Source: Caenimonas soli (GTDB lineage Bacteria; Pseudomonadota; Gammaproteobacteria; Burkholderiales; Burkholderiaceae_C). Taken from it: a DNA stretch of 64,000 nt. Below are positions 18,593 through 27,181 of this stretch, piece after piece (positions within the stretch are counted from its first letter, which is position 1; the number at the start of each line of letters is the position of its first letter). The position numbers and the translations under genes are program-made. The notes under the pieces were generated by a model. That model was not told the DNA's origin. It made no database searches and was given only the letters and a program-made list of their open reading frames with translations. The stretch spans positions 124,001 through 188,000 of the forward strand of contig NZ_JABJVV010000008.1 in the NCBI RefSeq assembly GCF_013155545.1, read 5' to 3'.

Positions 18593-18976
18593 ATGAATTC
18601 GCAAGTCCAGACTACCGAACGCCGGGAGCTCGAGGAACCTGGCCAGCCCTTCGTCGTGCCTCCGGTGGATGTATTCGAAAACGAGTCGGGCATCACCCTG
18701 CTGGCCGACCTGCCCGGCGTTTCGCGCGACAGGCTCGGCGTGCGCGTCGACGGGGACAGCCTGCTGATTGAAGCCACTGCCTCCACGGCCGGGCCACAAC
18801 AGATGCAACTGATCTACGGTGAGGCGCAGTACCCGTCTTACCGGCGCCAGTTCACGCTCAGCCGCGAACTCGACGCTTCACGCATCGAGGCCAGCCTGAA
18901 GGACGGTGTGCTCAAGCTCGCCATTCCCAAGCTGGAAGAGGCCAAGCCGCGGCGCATCGACATCCAGGTGAGCTAG
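18593..18976 (+). CDS. Small heat shock protein (Hsp20 family), second copy
   Basis: A 127-residue Hsp20 protein, co-transcribed with the one before it. The alpha-crystallin domain covers about 27-125, with TLLADLPGVSRDRLGVRVDG and the strand pattern ending in DGVLKLAIPKLEEAKPRRI. I start at ATG 18593 with AAAGGAG upstream; the frame can extend 6 codons to 18575. The two proteins are clearly diverged from each other, as in the paired IbpA/IbpB-like arrangements that form mixed oligomers. Its end overlaps the convergent histidine kinase gene by 4 bases. Confidence 0.88.
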   Translation: MNSQVQTTERRELEEPGQPFVVPPVDVFENESGITLLADLPGVSRDRLGVRVDGDSLLIEATASTAGPQQMQLIYGEAQYPSYRRQFTLSRELDASRIEASLKDGVLKLAIPKLEEAKPRRIDIQVS

Positions 18977-19743
18977 GCAGCCAGCGGAAGGCGCACGGCG
19001 AAGGTCGCGCCTTGCCCTTCGCCGGCGCTTTCCGCGCGAATCTCACCACCGTGCAGTTCCACCAGATGCCGGGCGATGGCCAGGCCCAGACCCAGGCCGC
19101 CTTGCCTGCGCGCGGCTGCCGAGTCTGCCTGGCGGAAACGGTCGAACACATGAGGCAGGAAATCCGGCGGGATTCCTATGCCCGTGTCGGCCACACGGAT
19201 CTTGGCCCAGCGGTCCACCCGCTGCAGGGAAATCCTGATGTGGCCCTCCTCGGGCGTGAATTTCACGGCATTGGCCAGCAGGTTCACCATGACCTGCTCC
19301 AGCCGGCTGGCATCGCCTGAAATCGGACTGGCCGACAGGTCCAGCACCTTGTCGACGCGGATGCGCTTTGCCTCGGCGGCCGGCCGAATGATCTCCGCCG
19401 CCGCATCGATGAAGCCGCGCGGCTCCACCAACTGCAGTTCCAGGCGTATCTGGCCGGACGTGATGCGGCTCATGTCCAAGAGGTCCTCGATCAGCTTGGC
19501 CTGCAAGTGCACGCTTTGCTCGATCACGTCCAGCCCCCGGTTGAACTCCTCCTCGCCACCACGGCGGCGCAACATGTGGGCCCAGCCCAGGATGGCGCCC
19601 AGCGGGCTGCGCAACTCGTGCGAAACGATGGCCAGGAACTCGTCCTTCAGGGCGCTGCTCCGCTCGGCGTCCGCCCGTGCGGCTTCGCACTCCCGCAGCG
19701 CCTTGCGTGCTGCGGCAAGCTCTTGTTCGAGTTGCAGGCTCAT
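18973..19743 (-). CDS. Soluble sensor histidine kinase
   Basis: A 256-residue histidine kinase without membrane helices or a known sensor domain. A short coiled-coil start (residues 1-35) leads into the dimerisation/phosphoacceptor domain with His42 in [14 protein letters not shown], then the HATPase domain with the N-box [15 protein letters not shown] and the [17 protein letters not shown]-box. The ATG at 19743 is preceded by GGAGG and chosen over a GTG six codons upstream. It is divergent from a single-domain response regulator (19798), a probable partner, so the pair may sense a cytoplasmic signal linked to the heat shock genes next door. Confidence 0.87.
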   Translation of the reverse strand: MSLQLEQELAAARKALRECEAARADAERSSALKDEFLAIVSHELRSPLGAILGWAHMLRRRGGEEEFNRGLDVIEQSVHLQAKLIEDLLDMSRITSGQIRLELQLVEPRGFIDAAAEIIRPAAEAKRIRVDKVLDLSASPISGDASRLEQVMVNLLANAVKFTPEEGHIRISLQRVDRWAKIRVADTGIGIPPDFLPHVFDRFRQADSAAARRQGGLGLGLAIARHLVELHGGEIRAESAGEGQGATFAVRLPLAA

Positions 19744-19797
19744 GGAAGCCTCCGGAGCCACTTCCTTGCAAAATGAGCTCCCACGACACTATGGCCC

Positions 19798-20229
19798 ATG
19801 TCATCATGGCGCAAAGCCGCGAGGGAAGCGGCGCGGAGACTGCAGTTGACCCTCAAGGCGTTTGTGGTGGAAGACAACGTGGCCATTCGCGAGAGCTTGA
19901 TCGAAGCTCTGCGCGAGCTCACTGGGATCGAAACCACGGGCGTGGCCGGCAGCCAGGCGGCTGCGATAGCCTGGCTAACCGACAGTGCCAATGAGTGGGA
20001 CGTCGCCATCGTGGACCTCATCCTGGAGCCGGGCGGCAGCGGATTCGGCGTCCTGAACGCCTGCCGCGACCGCAAACGGGAGCAAAAGATTTTGGTGCTG
20101 ACGGCCACCGCCAACCCCGACGTGCGAAAGCAGTGCGAGGCACTGGGCAGTGACGGGGTGTTCGACAAGTCCATTGAGACTGATGCGCTGATCGAGTACT
20201 GCCTGACGCTGGCCCAAGCTGCGCGATGA
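19798..20229 (+). CDS. Single-domain response regulator
   Basis: A 143-residue receiver domain without an output domain. The acidic pair Glu25-Asp26 (FVVEDN), the phosphoacceptor Asp73 (AIVDLIL), the switch threonine (VLTATA) and Lys124 (VFDKS) are in place. It is divergently transcribed from the histidine kinase ending at 18973, 54 bases apart, which suggests that kinase as its partner. The N-terminal 16 residues are basic and unlike a receiver; a TTG at 19846 would give the usual short start, so the real start may be there. Output is probably by protein-protein contact. Confidence 0.82.
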   Translation: MSSWRKAAREAARRLQLTLKAFVVEDNVAIRESLIEALRELTGIETTGVAGSQAAAIAWLTDSANEWDVAIVDLILEPGGSGFGVLNACRDRKREQKILVLTATANPDVRKQCEALGSDGVFDKSIETDALIEYCLTLAQAAR

Positions 20230-20284
20230 CCCGCGGCGCGGGCCCTGTTGTGATTGTGTCGGTGGAAAACCCGTATGTTTGTAG

Positions 20285-20432
20285 GACGCGACGCCGTCGC
20301 GTCGCCCCAAAACGGTGCCCTCGTTGACAGTGTCAATGCAATTGCCGCTGGGTGTGCGAAAATAGATTTACCGCTGGGCTTGCCGTGGCAAAACCGGCGG
20401 TCGCACAGGGAGAGTCCGGTCAAAAAGACCGG
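20285..20432 (+). promoter_or_regulatory. Structured leader before the Rcp1-like receiver gene
   Basis: The 232-base gap contains three separate perfect inverted repeats: GACGCGAC-GCC-GTCGCGTC (20285-20303), TTGACA-G-TGTCAA (20324-20336) and CCGGTC-AAAAA-GACCGG (20416-20432). The first could end the previous transcript, the second looks like an operator, and the third lies 29 bases before the next start codon. I recognise no known riboswitch here. Confidence 0.45.
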
Positions 20433-20461
20433 AGATAACGTGCTTTAGTTTGGGCAACAAG

Positions 20462-20908
20462 ATGAACCACGCCGCGATTCTCGTGGTGGACGACAACCCG
20501 GATCACCTTGAACTGACGGTCATGGCGCTGAGCGAGTGCTGCGACCCCCGGGATATCGTAACCGCCACCGATGGCGTCGAAGCGCTGGACTACCTGTTCG
20601 GGCGCGGCAGCCATGCCGCACGCGACACCGCCCAGCAGCCACGGCTCATCATTCTCGACATGAAGCTGGTGCGCCTGCACGGCCTGGACGTGCTCAAGGC
20701 CGTGCGCAAGGACCCGCGAACCGCAACCATCCCCGTGGTCATGCATTCCTCGTCGACTGAAAAAGGCGATATCGCCGCCTGTTATGCCAATGGCGCCAAC
20801 AGCTACGTGCGCAAGGCCACCGACTACGACGAGTTGCGTCGCAAGATGAGACAGGTCCACGATTTCTGGATGACCGTCAACGAGCGCTATCGGCCCATCG
20901 TCAACTGA
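20462..20908 (+). CDS. Rcp1-like single-domain response regulator
   Basis: A 148-residue receiver of the Rcp1 type, which usually accepts phosphate from phytochrome-like or hybrid kinases. It has Asp10-Asp11 (LVVDDNPDH), phosphoacceptor Asp66 (IILDMKL), the SSS motif at the switch position (VVMHSSSTEK) and Lys118 (SYVRKATDY). The insertion after the second strand (DYLFGRGSHA) is typical of this subgroup. I use ATG 20462; a TTG lies four codons upstream. No cognate phytochrome is in the window. Its 3' end overlaps the convergent DsbA-like gene by 22 bases. Confidence 0.85.
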   Translation: MNHAAILVVDDNPDHLELTVMALSECCDPRDIVTATDGVEALDYLFGRGSHAARDTAQQPRLIILDMKLVRLHGLDVLKAVRKDPRTATIPVVMHSSSTEKGDIAACYANGANSYVRKATDYDELRRKMRQVHDFWMTVNERYRPIVN

Positions 20909-21567
20909 TCGGCCTCGGCTTGCGCGGCGATCTGCCGCAGGGCCTGCTCGAACACTTCCGGCGGCTGGCCTCCCTGGATCAAGTGACGGTCGTTGACGAT
21001 GACGGCCGGCACCGCATGGATGCCGTGATCCAGGAAAAACTTCTCGCGCTCCCGCACTTCGGCCGCGAACTCGTCCCCTTGCAGGATTTCGGCGGCGCGC
21101 GCCGGGTCGAGCCCGGCCTGCGCCGCGGCATCGACCAGCACCTGCACATCTTCCGGGCTGCGGCCTTCGGTGAAATAGGCCTCGAGCAGCGCCTTCTTGA
21201 GCGCGTGCTGGCGATCGGGCGCCATGGTGCCGGCCCAGTGCAGCAACCGGTGCGCGTTGAACGTGTTGTAGATGCGGCCGCGTCCTTCCCTGCGAAATTT
21301 GAAACCCACCGCCGCACCACGCTCGCGAATTGCTTCGCGCGCCGCCGCCTGCTGCTCAGGCGTGCTGCCGTACTTCTGCGCCAGGTGCTCGGTGATGTCC
21401 TGGCCACCGGGCGGCATCGCGGGATTGAGCTCGAAGGGCTGGAAATGCAGTTCGGCGCGCGCATCGTCTTGCAGCCGCTCCAGGGCCCGTTCCAGAGAGG
21501 CCAGGCCTATCGCGCACCAGGGGCACGAAACGTCGGAGACGAAGTCGATCTTGAGGGTTGATGTCAT
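20887..21567 (-). CDS. DsbA-family oxidoreductase, FrnE-like
   Basis: A 226-residue thioredoxin-fold protein with the active site Cys15-Pro-Trp-Cys18 directly after the first strand (KIDFVSDVSCPWC). It has no signal peptide, so it acts in the cytoplasm, unlike true DsbA. The helical insert and the late cis-proline region (HGIHAVPAVIVNDRH) match FrnE/2-hydroxychromene isomerase-like proteins. The ATG overlaps the pcaD stop by 4 bases, so it is translated with the pca genes. Its relation to aromatic catabolism is unknown; it may repair thiols or act as a GST-kappa-like isomerase. Confidence 0.83.
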   Translation of the reverse strand: MTSTLKIDFVSDVSCPWCAIGLASLERALERLQDDARAELHFQPFELNPAMPPGGQDITEHLAQKYGSTPEQQAAAREAIRERGAAVGFKFRREGRGRIYNTFNAHRLLHWAGTMAPDRQHALKKALLEAYFTEGRSPEDVQVLVDAAAQAGLDPARAAEILQGDEFAAEVREREKFFLDHGIHAVPAVIVNDRHLIQGGQPPEVFEQALRQIAAQAEADQLTMGR

Positions 21568-22334
21568 GCGAGGCTGCGGATGAACTCCACCACCAGATTG
21601 GAAAATTCGGTCGGCCTTTCGACCGCGCTCAGATGGGCGGCCGGCAGCGTGGCCAGTTCCGCGCCGGAAATGGTGTTGCGGATCACCTCGGCCATCGCCG
21701 GCGGCGTGGCCTCGTCGCGGGTACCCGCGATGACCAGAGTGGGACACGCGATGCGCGGATTGGTGCCGCAGAACTCGATGCGCGAGACGGCCTCGCAGCT
21801 GGCCACGTAGGCTTGGGGATCGGTCGCCACCAGCACCGCCCGCAGTGCGGCGACCCGCTGCGCGCCTTCAGGGTCCGCCCGGAACTCGGGTGTGAACCAG
21901 CGCTGCATCGCCCCATCGGCGATGGCTTCCATGCCCTGGCTGAGCACGGTATCGATGCGCGTCTTCCACAGGGCGCGGGCAGCCTCGTCGTAGTAGCTGG
22001 ACGAATTGGCCACCACGATGCTGGTAACGAGCTGCGGATGGCGCACGGCGAGCTGCTGCGCGACCATTCCGCCCATGGACAGGCCGACGAAGTGAACCTC
22101 GCCCGATGCATGCTCGTCGATCAGGGCGGCCGCATCGTCCGCCATGGCCTCGATGCTGTAGGGGCCGGGCACGACTTCGGATTTGCCGTGGCCGCGGTGG
22201 TCGTAGCGCAGGACGGTGTATCCCGGAGCCAGCTGCGCCGCCACCTGGTCCCACATGCGCAGGTCGCAGCCCAGCGCATGGCTCAGCACGATGGTGGGGC
22301 CGCGGCCCTCCTTGACGAAATTCAGTTGTGGCAT
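21564..22334 (-). CDS. pcaD: 3-oxoadipate enol-lactonase
   Basis: A 256-residue alpha/beta hydrolase that opens 3-oxoadipate enol-lactone in the protocatechuate branch of the beta-ketoadipate pathway. The nucleophile is Ser86 in VGLSMGGMVAQ, with the acid in AGTRDEATP (about residue 207) and the base histidine in LPAAHLSAVE (about 235). The HALGCDLRMWD oxyanion region is typical of PcaD. ATG 22334 is chosen because the upstream frame extension is non-homologous in style. It follows pcaC by 7 bases and overlaps the DsbA-like gene by 4. Confidence 0.9.
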   Translation of the reverse strand: MPQLNFVKEGRGPTIVLSHALGCDLRMWDQVAAQLAPGYTVLRYDHRGHGKSEVVPGPYSIEAMADDAAALIDEHASGEVHFVGLSMGGMVAQQLAVRHPQLVTSIVVANSSSYYDEAARALWKTRIDTVLSQGMEAIADGAMQRWFTPEFRADPEGAQRVAALRAVLVATDPQAYVASCEAVSRIEFCGTNPRIACPTLVIAGTRDEATPPAMAEVIRNTISGAELATLPAAHLSAVERPTEFSNLVVEFIRSLA

Positions 22335-22341
22335 CGCGGTT

Positions 22342-22755
22342 TTATACAGCTTTTGGCGGAAGCATGCCTTTTTCGCGCAGGATTTCCGCCGCCACCCCGA
22401 AGGCATGGTTCGCAGTGGGCACGCCGCAGTAGATGGCGGACATGAGGATGACCTCCTTGATCTCGTCGGGGGTCAGCCGCGATTCGGGCGGTCCGTCCAG
22501 CGCCGCCCGCACGTGCATAGCGAACTCTTCATAGCTCTTGATGCCCAGCATCATCGACAACACCATCAGCCGGCGGGCCTTGTCGCCCAAAGCTTCGCGG
22601 CCCCAGATCTCGTTCCAGGCGTAGCGTGTGATCAGGTCCTGGAACTCGGCGTTGAATTCATTGGTATTGCGCTGCGCCTTGTCCACCCAGGCATCGCCCA
22701 GCACCCGGCGGCGGTTGGCCATGCCGCTGTCCTTGTCGCTCTTGCGGTCGCTCAT
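22342..22755 (-). CDS. pcaC: 4-carboxymuconolactone decarboxylase
   Basis: A 137-residue enzyme that decarboxylates 4-carboxymuconolactone to 3-oxoadipate enol-lactone. The family motifs TRYAWNEIWGR, the RRLMVLSMMLGIKSYEEFAMHVRAAL helix region and SAIYCGVPTANHAFG are all present. Unlike the AhpD-like relative at 5817 it lacks the CxxC pair, as expected for true PcaC. Its ATG overlaps the pcaB stop by 4 bases and pcaD follows 7 bases later, so the three genes form one translationally coupled operon. The first residues are Ser/Asp/Lys-rich and may be disordered. Confidence 0.92.
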   Translation of the reverse strand: MSDRKSDKDSGMANRRRVLGDAWVDKAQRNTNEFNAEFQDLITRYAWNEIWGREALGDKARRLMVLSMMLGIKSYEEFAMHVRAALDGPPESRLTPDEIKEVILMSAIYCGVPTANHAFGVAAEILREKGMLPPKAV

Positions 22756-23957
22756 GCCATCTCCTTCAGTTGTGCGCGCAGCGCCGCCACCTGGGCGCGC
22801 GCGAGGCCGGCCGCATGATCGGCCAGCGCCGGATCGAACCATTCCTGTGCAGCCTGCGGCGGCAGCTCGGCGCGCAGCCGCTCCAGGTTGACCAGCATCC
22901 GGTCGGTATCGACCTGCAGCCCAGGCAAGGCCTGCGCCAACGCCCGTACGCTGCCATGGGCCGCCGACCACAGTAGCGGCCACTCCGCCAATTCGGCCTG
23001 CCAGGCACCGAGCGCGCGCTCATGTTCCTGCGGCATCGCGGCCAGCAAGGCGGCCACATGGTGCGGCACGCGGTGCGCGGCAGCCAGCGCGACCATCGCG
23101 GCGACGGGGTTGCGCTTGTGCGGCATGGCCGAAGATCCGCCCCGTCCCAGCTCGGACGGCTCGCTGACCTCGCCCACCTCCCATTGGCCCAGCAGCGACA
23201 AGTCCTTGGCGATCTTGCCGAGGCTGCCCACCATCAGCCCCAAGTCGCAGGCCAGCGCCACCCAGGCATCGCGCTGCGTATGCCAGGCCGCGGACGGCGC
23301 CGCCAAGCCCAGCTCTTTCGCGACGAGGCGCGCGACCTCCGGGCCCTTGCCTTGCATCTGGGCCTGGGTTCCCACGGCTCCGCCCAGCTGCACTGCCAGC
23401 GCCTGGGCGGCGGTGGTACGCAGGCGGCCTCGGCAGCGCACCAGTGGCGCCGCCCATTGCGCGCATTTCCAGCCGAAGCTGGTGACCGATGCGGGCTGCG
23501 CCAGAGTGCGTGCCAGCATCGGAGCGCCGGCGTGCCGTTCGGCGAGCGCCAGCAACGCCTCGATCGCACGATCCAGGTCCACCTCCACCAGTTCCAGCAC
23601 GCCGCGCGTGACGAGTGCATTGGCGCTGTCGATGACGTCCTGGCTGGTGCTGCCGAAATGCACGAACGCCAGCGCCTGGGGGTCTGCCTGCGCGACCAGT
23701 TCCTTCAGCGCCTTGACGAGGGGGATGGCGACACTGCCGGCACGCGCGCTGTCCCGGGCGATGGCCTGCACATCGAATCGCTCCAGGGCGCAGCAGCCGG
23801 CGATGGCATCGGCGGCTGTCTTGGGGACGAGGCCGCAAGCGGCCTGCGCGCGCGCCAGGGCGGCCTCGAAACGCAGCATGGCCGCCACGAAACCACGCTC
23901 GGCGAACGCGTCCAGCGCCTCGGGGGTGGAAAGAAAGCTCTCGAAGATGCTGGCCAT
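22752..23957 (-). CDS. pcaB: 3-carboxy-cis,cis-muconate cycloisomerase
   Basis: A 401-residue member of the fumarase/aspartase superfamily that lactonises 3-carboxymuconate, the ring-fission product of protocatechuate. The superfamily signature GGSSAMPHKRNP (about 273-284) with its catalytic serine is intact, as is the HFGSTSQDVIDSA region near 120. ATG 23957 starts MASIFESFLSTPEALDAF, typical of PcaB. It heads the pcaB-pcaC-pcaD-DsbA operon. The dioxygenase genes pcaGH and a PcaQ or PcaR regulator are not in the window. Confidence 0.92.
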   Translation of the reverse strand: MASIFESFLSTPEALDAFAERGFVAAMLRFEAALARAQAACGLVPKTAADAIAGCCALERFDVQAIARDSARAGSVAIPLVKALKELVAQADPQALAFVHFGSTSQDVIDSANALVTRGVLELVEVDLDRAIEALLALAERHAGAPMLARTLAQPASVTSFGWKCAQWAAPLVRCRGRLRTTAAQALAVQLGGAVGTQAQMQGKGPEVARLVAKELGLAAPSAAWHTQRDAWVALACDLGLMVGSLGKIAKDLSLLGQWEVGEVSEPSELGRGGSSAMPHKRNPVAAMVALAAAHRVPHHVAALLAAMPQEHERALGAWQAELAEWPLLWSAAHGSVRALAQALPGLQVDTDRMLVNLERLRAELPPQAAQEWFDPALADHAAGLARAQVAALRAQLKEMA

Positions 23958-24051
23958 GCGCCGGTTATAAACCTTTTGCCGTTCGGTTCGCGAACGGCGC
24001 TCTGCTATGGTCTGGGCTGGCCCATTTCCTTGCGCAAGGGGACGCGACCGG

Positions 24052-25800
24052 ATGCACTCCATCGACTTCATCCAGGACCTGGCGGTGATCATGCTGATCG
24101 CGGGCCTGGTCACCATCCTCTTCCACAGGCTCAAGCAACCGGTGGTGCTTGGCTACATCCTCGCCGGGGTCATCATCGGTCCGCACACGCCGCCGTTCGC
24201 CCTGATCCGCGACGAGCACACCATCCGTACGCTGTCCGAGCTGGGCGTGGTCTTCCTGTTGTTCTCCCTGGGCCTGGAGTTCAGCCTGCGCAAGCTCGCC
24301 CGCGTGGGCATGACGGCGCTGGTGGCGGCGGTGACCGAGATTGCCGTGATGCTGGCCATCGGCTGGGGGCTGGGCCGCTGGTTCGGCTGGAGCCAGATGG
24401 ATTCGATATTCCTGGGCGCGATCCTGTCCATCTCGTCGACCACCATCATCGTCAAGGCCCTCTCCGAGCTCAAGCTCAAGAACGAGCGTTTCGCCCAGCT
24501 TATTTTCGGCATCCTGATCGTCGAGGACATCCTGGCCATCGCGCTGATCGCGCTGCTTTCGGCGCTGGCGACGACCGGCCAGGTCGATACACCCGAGGTC
24601 TTCGCCACGCTGGGCAAGCTGTCCCTTTTCATGGTGGTGGCGCTGGTTCTGGGCATCCTCATCGTGCCTCGCCTGCTCGACTATGCGGCGCGCTTCGACA
24701 GCCCGGAGATGCTGCTGATCACGGTACTGGGCCTGTGCTTCGGCTTTTGCCTGCTGGTGGTGAAGCTCGACTACAGCATCGCGCTTGGCGCGTTCGTCAT
24801 AGGCGCGGTGATGGCCGAATCGCGCCAGCTCAAGCTGATAGAGCAGCTGACCGAACCCTTGCGCGACATGTTCAGCGCCATCTTCTTCGTGTCGATCGGG
24901 CTGCTGCTCGACCCGGCGGTGCTGGTGCGCTACGCCGGACCGATCGCCCTGATCACGGCTTGCGTGGTGATCGGCAAAGTCATCGCCTGCGCCGGCGGCA
25001 GCTACATCGCCGGCAACGACGGCCGCACATCGATGAAGGTGGGCATGGGAATGGCCCAGATCGGCGAGTTCTCGTTCATCATCGCGTCGCTGGGCCTGAC
25101 GTTGAAAGTCACCAGCGATTTCCTCTACCCGGTCGCGGTAGCGGTTTCGGTCATCACCACCCTGCTCACGCCGTACCTGATTCGCCTGTCCGACCCGCTC
25201 ACGGCACGGGGCGCCAATCTGATTCCCCCGCGCCTGCTGCGCTGGGTCGAGCGCTACCCCGCCTGGCTGGCGCGCCTGCAGCGCCCCGGGCAGGCCGCCG
25301 AGTTGCGCAGCATCGTACTGAAGATCCTGCTGCAAGTGCTGATCAACTTCGCCCTGGTGGCCGCTGTCTTCATTGCCGGAGCCTACCTGGTGGGCGAGGC
25401 GAGCGACCTGATCATGGCGTCCGCGACCGACCCGCGCCTGCCCCACACCTTGGCCTGGAGCTGCGCCTTGTTGATCTCGCTGCCCTTCCTGATCGCCGCC
25501 TACCGCAAGCTGAAGGCGCTGGCCATGCTCCTGGCCGAGCTGCTGGCCCCGCCGGGCGGCGCAGGTTCGTGGCTGCCCGCCTTCCTTTCCGAGGCCATCC
25601 CGGTCGTCACGGTAGCCGGCATCCTGGCGCTGGTGGCTGCGCTCAGCGCCAGCATCCTGCCGCCTTGGGAGTGGTTGCTGATCATCCTCGCTGCTGCCGG
25701 CGCGGTGTCGGCATTGCTATGGAAATGGTTCGTGCGCCTGCACACGAAGCTGCAGATCGCTTTGCTGGACACCTTGGGCGCGGAGGGCGACCACCGCTGA
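24052..25800 (+). CDS. CPA2-family cation:proton antiporter (Kef/YbaL-like membrane domain)
   Basis: A 582-residue inner-membrane protein. The first ~400 residues are a Na+/H+ exchanger domain of the CPA2 type: VLGYILAGVIIGPHTPPF, LGVVFLLFSLGLEFSLRKL, the SSTTIIVKALSELKLK and VEDILAIALIALL segments and GAFVIGAVMAESRQ. After it come a linker and four more hydrophobic helices, but no RCK/TrkA-N NAD-binding domain, unlike KefB or KefC. It may exchange K+ or Na+ for protons. The ATG at 24052 has AAGGGGA upstream. It is divergent from pcaB, 94 bases apart. Confidence 0.85.
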   Translation: MHSIDFIQDLAVIMLIAGLVTILFHRLKQPVVLGYILAGVIIGPHTPPFALIRDEHTIRTLSELGVVFLLFSLGLEFSLRKLARVGMTALVAAVTEIAVMLAIGWGLGRWFGWSQMDSIFLGAILSISSTTIIVKALSELKLKNERFAQLIFGILIVEDILAIALIALLSALATTGQVDTPEVFATLGKLSLFMVVALVLGILIVPRLLDYAARFDSPEMLLITVLGLCFGFCLLVVKLDYSIALGAFVIGAVMAESRQLKLIEQLTEPLRDMFSAIFFVSIGLLLDPAVLVRYAGPIALITACVVIGKVIACAGGSYIAGNDGRTSMKVGMGMAQIGEFSFIIASLGLTLKVTSDFLYPVAVAVSVITTLLTPYLIRLSDPLTARGANLIPPRLLRWVERYPAWLARLQRPGQAAELRSIVLKILLQVLINFALVAAVFIAGAYLVGEASDLIMASATDPRLPHTLAWSCALLISLPFLIAAYRKLKALAMLLAELLAPPGGAGSWLPAFLSEAIPVVTVAGILALVAALSASILPPWEWLLIILAAAGAVSALLWKWFVRLHTKLQIALLDTLGAEGDHR

Positions 25801-25817
25801 CGGGACCACCCCCCGTA

Positions 25818-26831
25818 TCAGATTCCCCCCACCGACCCGGTGATCGGCAGCACGATGCCCGTGATGTAGCTGGAGCAGACCGGTGAGGCCAGGAACACAT
25901 AAGCCGGCGACAGCTCCTCCGGCTGGGCCGGCCGCTTCATGTCCGTGTGCTTGCCGAAATCCTTGATCTTCTCCGGCTCCTTGTCGGCGGGGTTCAGCGG
26001 CGTCCACACCGGTCCGGGCGCGATGGCGTTGACGCGGACCCCCTTGTCGATGAGATTGCTGGCCAGCGACATGGTGAAGGCGTGGATCGCGCCTTTGGTG
26101 GCCGAGTAGTCCAGCAACTCGCCGCTGCCGCGCAAGCCCACCACCGAGCCGCTATTGATGATGCAAGAGCCTTTCTTGAGGTGGGGGATGGCCGCGCGCG
26201 CCATGTAGAAGTAGCCGAAGATGTTGGTCTTGAAGGTTTCCTCCAGTCGTTCGTCCGTCACGTCCTCCAGCGACTGCGCGTGCAGCTGGAACGCCGCGTT
26301 GTTGACAAGGATGTCGAGGCGGTCGAATTGCGTGACCGTCTTTTCGACCGCGTCGCGGCAGAACTTCGAATCCTTCACGTCACCCGGAATCAGCAGGCAC
26401 TCCCGCCCTTCCTTTTCCACATGGCGCTTGGTCTCTTCGGCGTCTTCATGGGCATTGAGATAGACGATGGCAACGTCGGCGCCTTCGCGCGCGTAAAGCA
26501 CAGCCACAGCCCTGCCGATGCCTGAGTCGCCGCCCGTGATGAGCGCGACCATGCCCTTGAGCTTGCCGCTGCCGCGGTAGTCGGGCGCGTAGAACTGGGG
26601 CTTGAGCTCCATCTGCGCTTCGATGCCGGGCTTTTCCAGGTGCTGGTCGGGAAGCGGGGGCTCGGGCTGTCGGCGGGGGCCCGCCTGCACCGCCTTTTGC
26701 GGCTTTTCACTGCCCCGCTTGGATTTGGTTTGGTCCTTGCGATCCTGTTCGCGCTGCAGTTCGCGCTGCTTGTCCCCAGGATCCTCGCTGCCGGGGCCGC
26801 GTGGCGCGTTCTTGGCGGTCGGTTTGGCCAT
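25818..26831 (-). CDS. SDR-family oxidoreductase with charged N-terminal extension
   Basis: A 337-residue SDR of the YghA / general-stress-protein-39 type. The first ~65 residues are highly charged and low-complexity (Lys, Gln, Asp, Glu and Arg), then a LKPQFYAPDYRGSGKLKG linker leads to the NAD(P) loop TGGDSGIG (about 99-106), the NNAAF motif, and the catalytic NSGSVVG serine and YSATK tyrosine/lysine. ATG 26831 has AAGGAG upstream on its strand. Family members are often stress-induced; the substrate is unknown. It is convergent with the antiporter gene, 17 bases apart. Confidence 0.85.
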   Translation of the reverse strand: MAKPTAKNAPRGPGSEDPGDKQRELQREQDRKDQTKSKRGSEKPQKAVQAGPRRQPEPPLPDQHLEKPGIEAQMELKPQFYAPDYRGSGKLKGMVALITGGDSGIGRAVAVLYAREGADVAIVYLNAHEDAEETKRHVEKEGRECLLIPGDVKDSKFCRDAVEKTVTQFDRLDILVNNAAFQLHAQSLEDVTDERLEETFKTNIFGYFYMARAAIPHLKKGSCIINSGSVVGLRGSGELLDYSATKGAIHAFTMSLASNLIDKGVRVNAIAPGPVWTPLNPADKEPEKIKDFGKHTDMKRPAQPEELSPAYVFLASPVCSSYITGIVLPITGSVGGI

Positions 26832-26925
26832 CAGGCTGCTCCTTCTCGTGGCAAAAAAAGCCACTATGGCGCGAGCAGCCGGTGCGCGCTGTCGAAAGAC
26901 CTGCGCGCACCCCGTAGGACGGGGA

Positions 26926-27126
26926 TTACACCGAATCGCCGGCGGTCGTCGGAGGCAGATTCTGGCTCAGGTATCTTCGAATGTCCGGTACCTGGTGCCC
27001 GGCGTGGTGGACAGCGTGGCGCAACTGGTCGATGCTGACATTGAAAATCCGGCACCAGTAAGCCACCTCCATTCCCTGGGTCAGGTCGACGCGCTGCACC
27101 GAGGCGGAATTCGAGGAATCGTCCAT
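26926..27126 (-). CDS. DUF3606 family small protein
   Basis: A 66-residue protein. The core YWCRIFNVSIDQLRHAV followed by a helix (HQVPDIRRYL) matches the DUF3606 pattern, a small helical domain common in proteobacteria and of unknown function. The ATG at 27126 has a GGAGG-like ribosome binding site upstream on its strand (CTCC at 27131-27134 on the plus strand), and the longer frame upstream is basic and unlike a protein. It lies between the SDR and an orphan receiver gene on the same strand. Confidence 0.72.
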   Translation of the reverse strand: MDDSSNSASVQRVDLTQGMEVAYWCRIFNVSIDQLRHAVHHAGHQVPDIRRYLSQNLPPTTAGDSV

Positions 27127-27181
27127 GAGAAGCCTCCTTGTCGGGTAGCCATTGAGACCCGCTGTACAGCGGGGAGTTCCT

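Noticed and set aside
20340..20461. Possible cyclic-di-GMP riboswitch before the Rcp1-like receiver
   Set aside because: The sequence 'cgcacagggagagtccgg' only vaguely recalls known aptamer blocks, and the conserved core of the GEMM class is not there.
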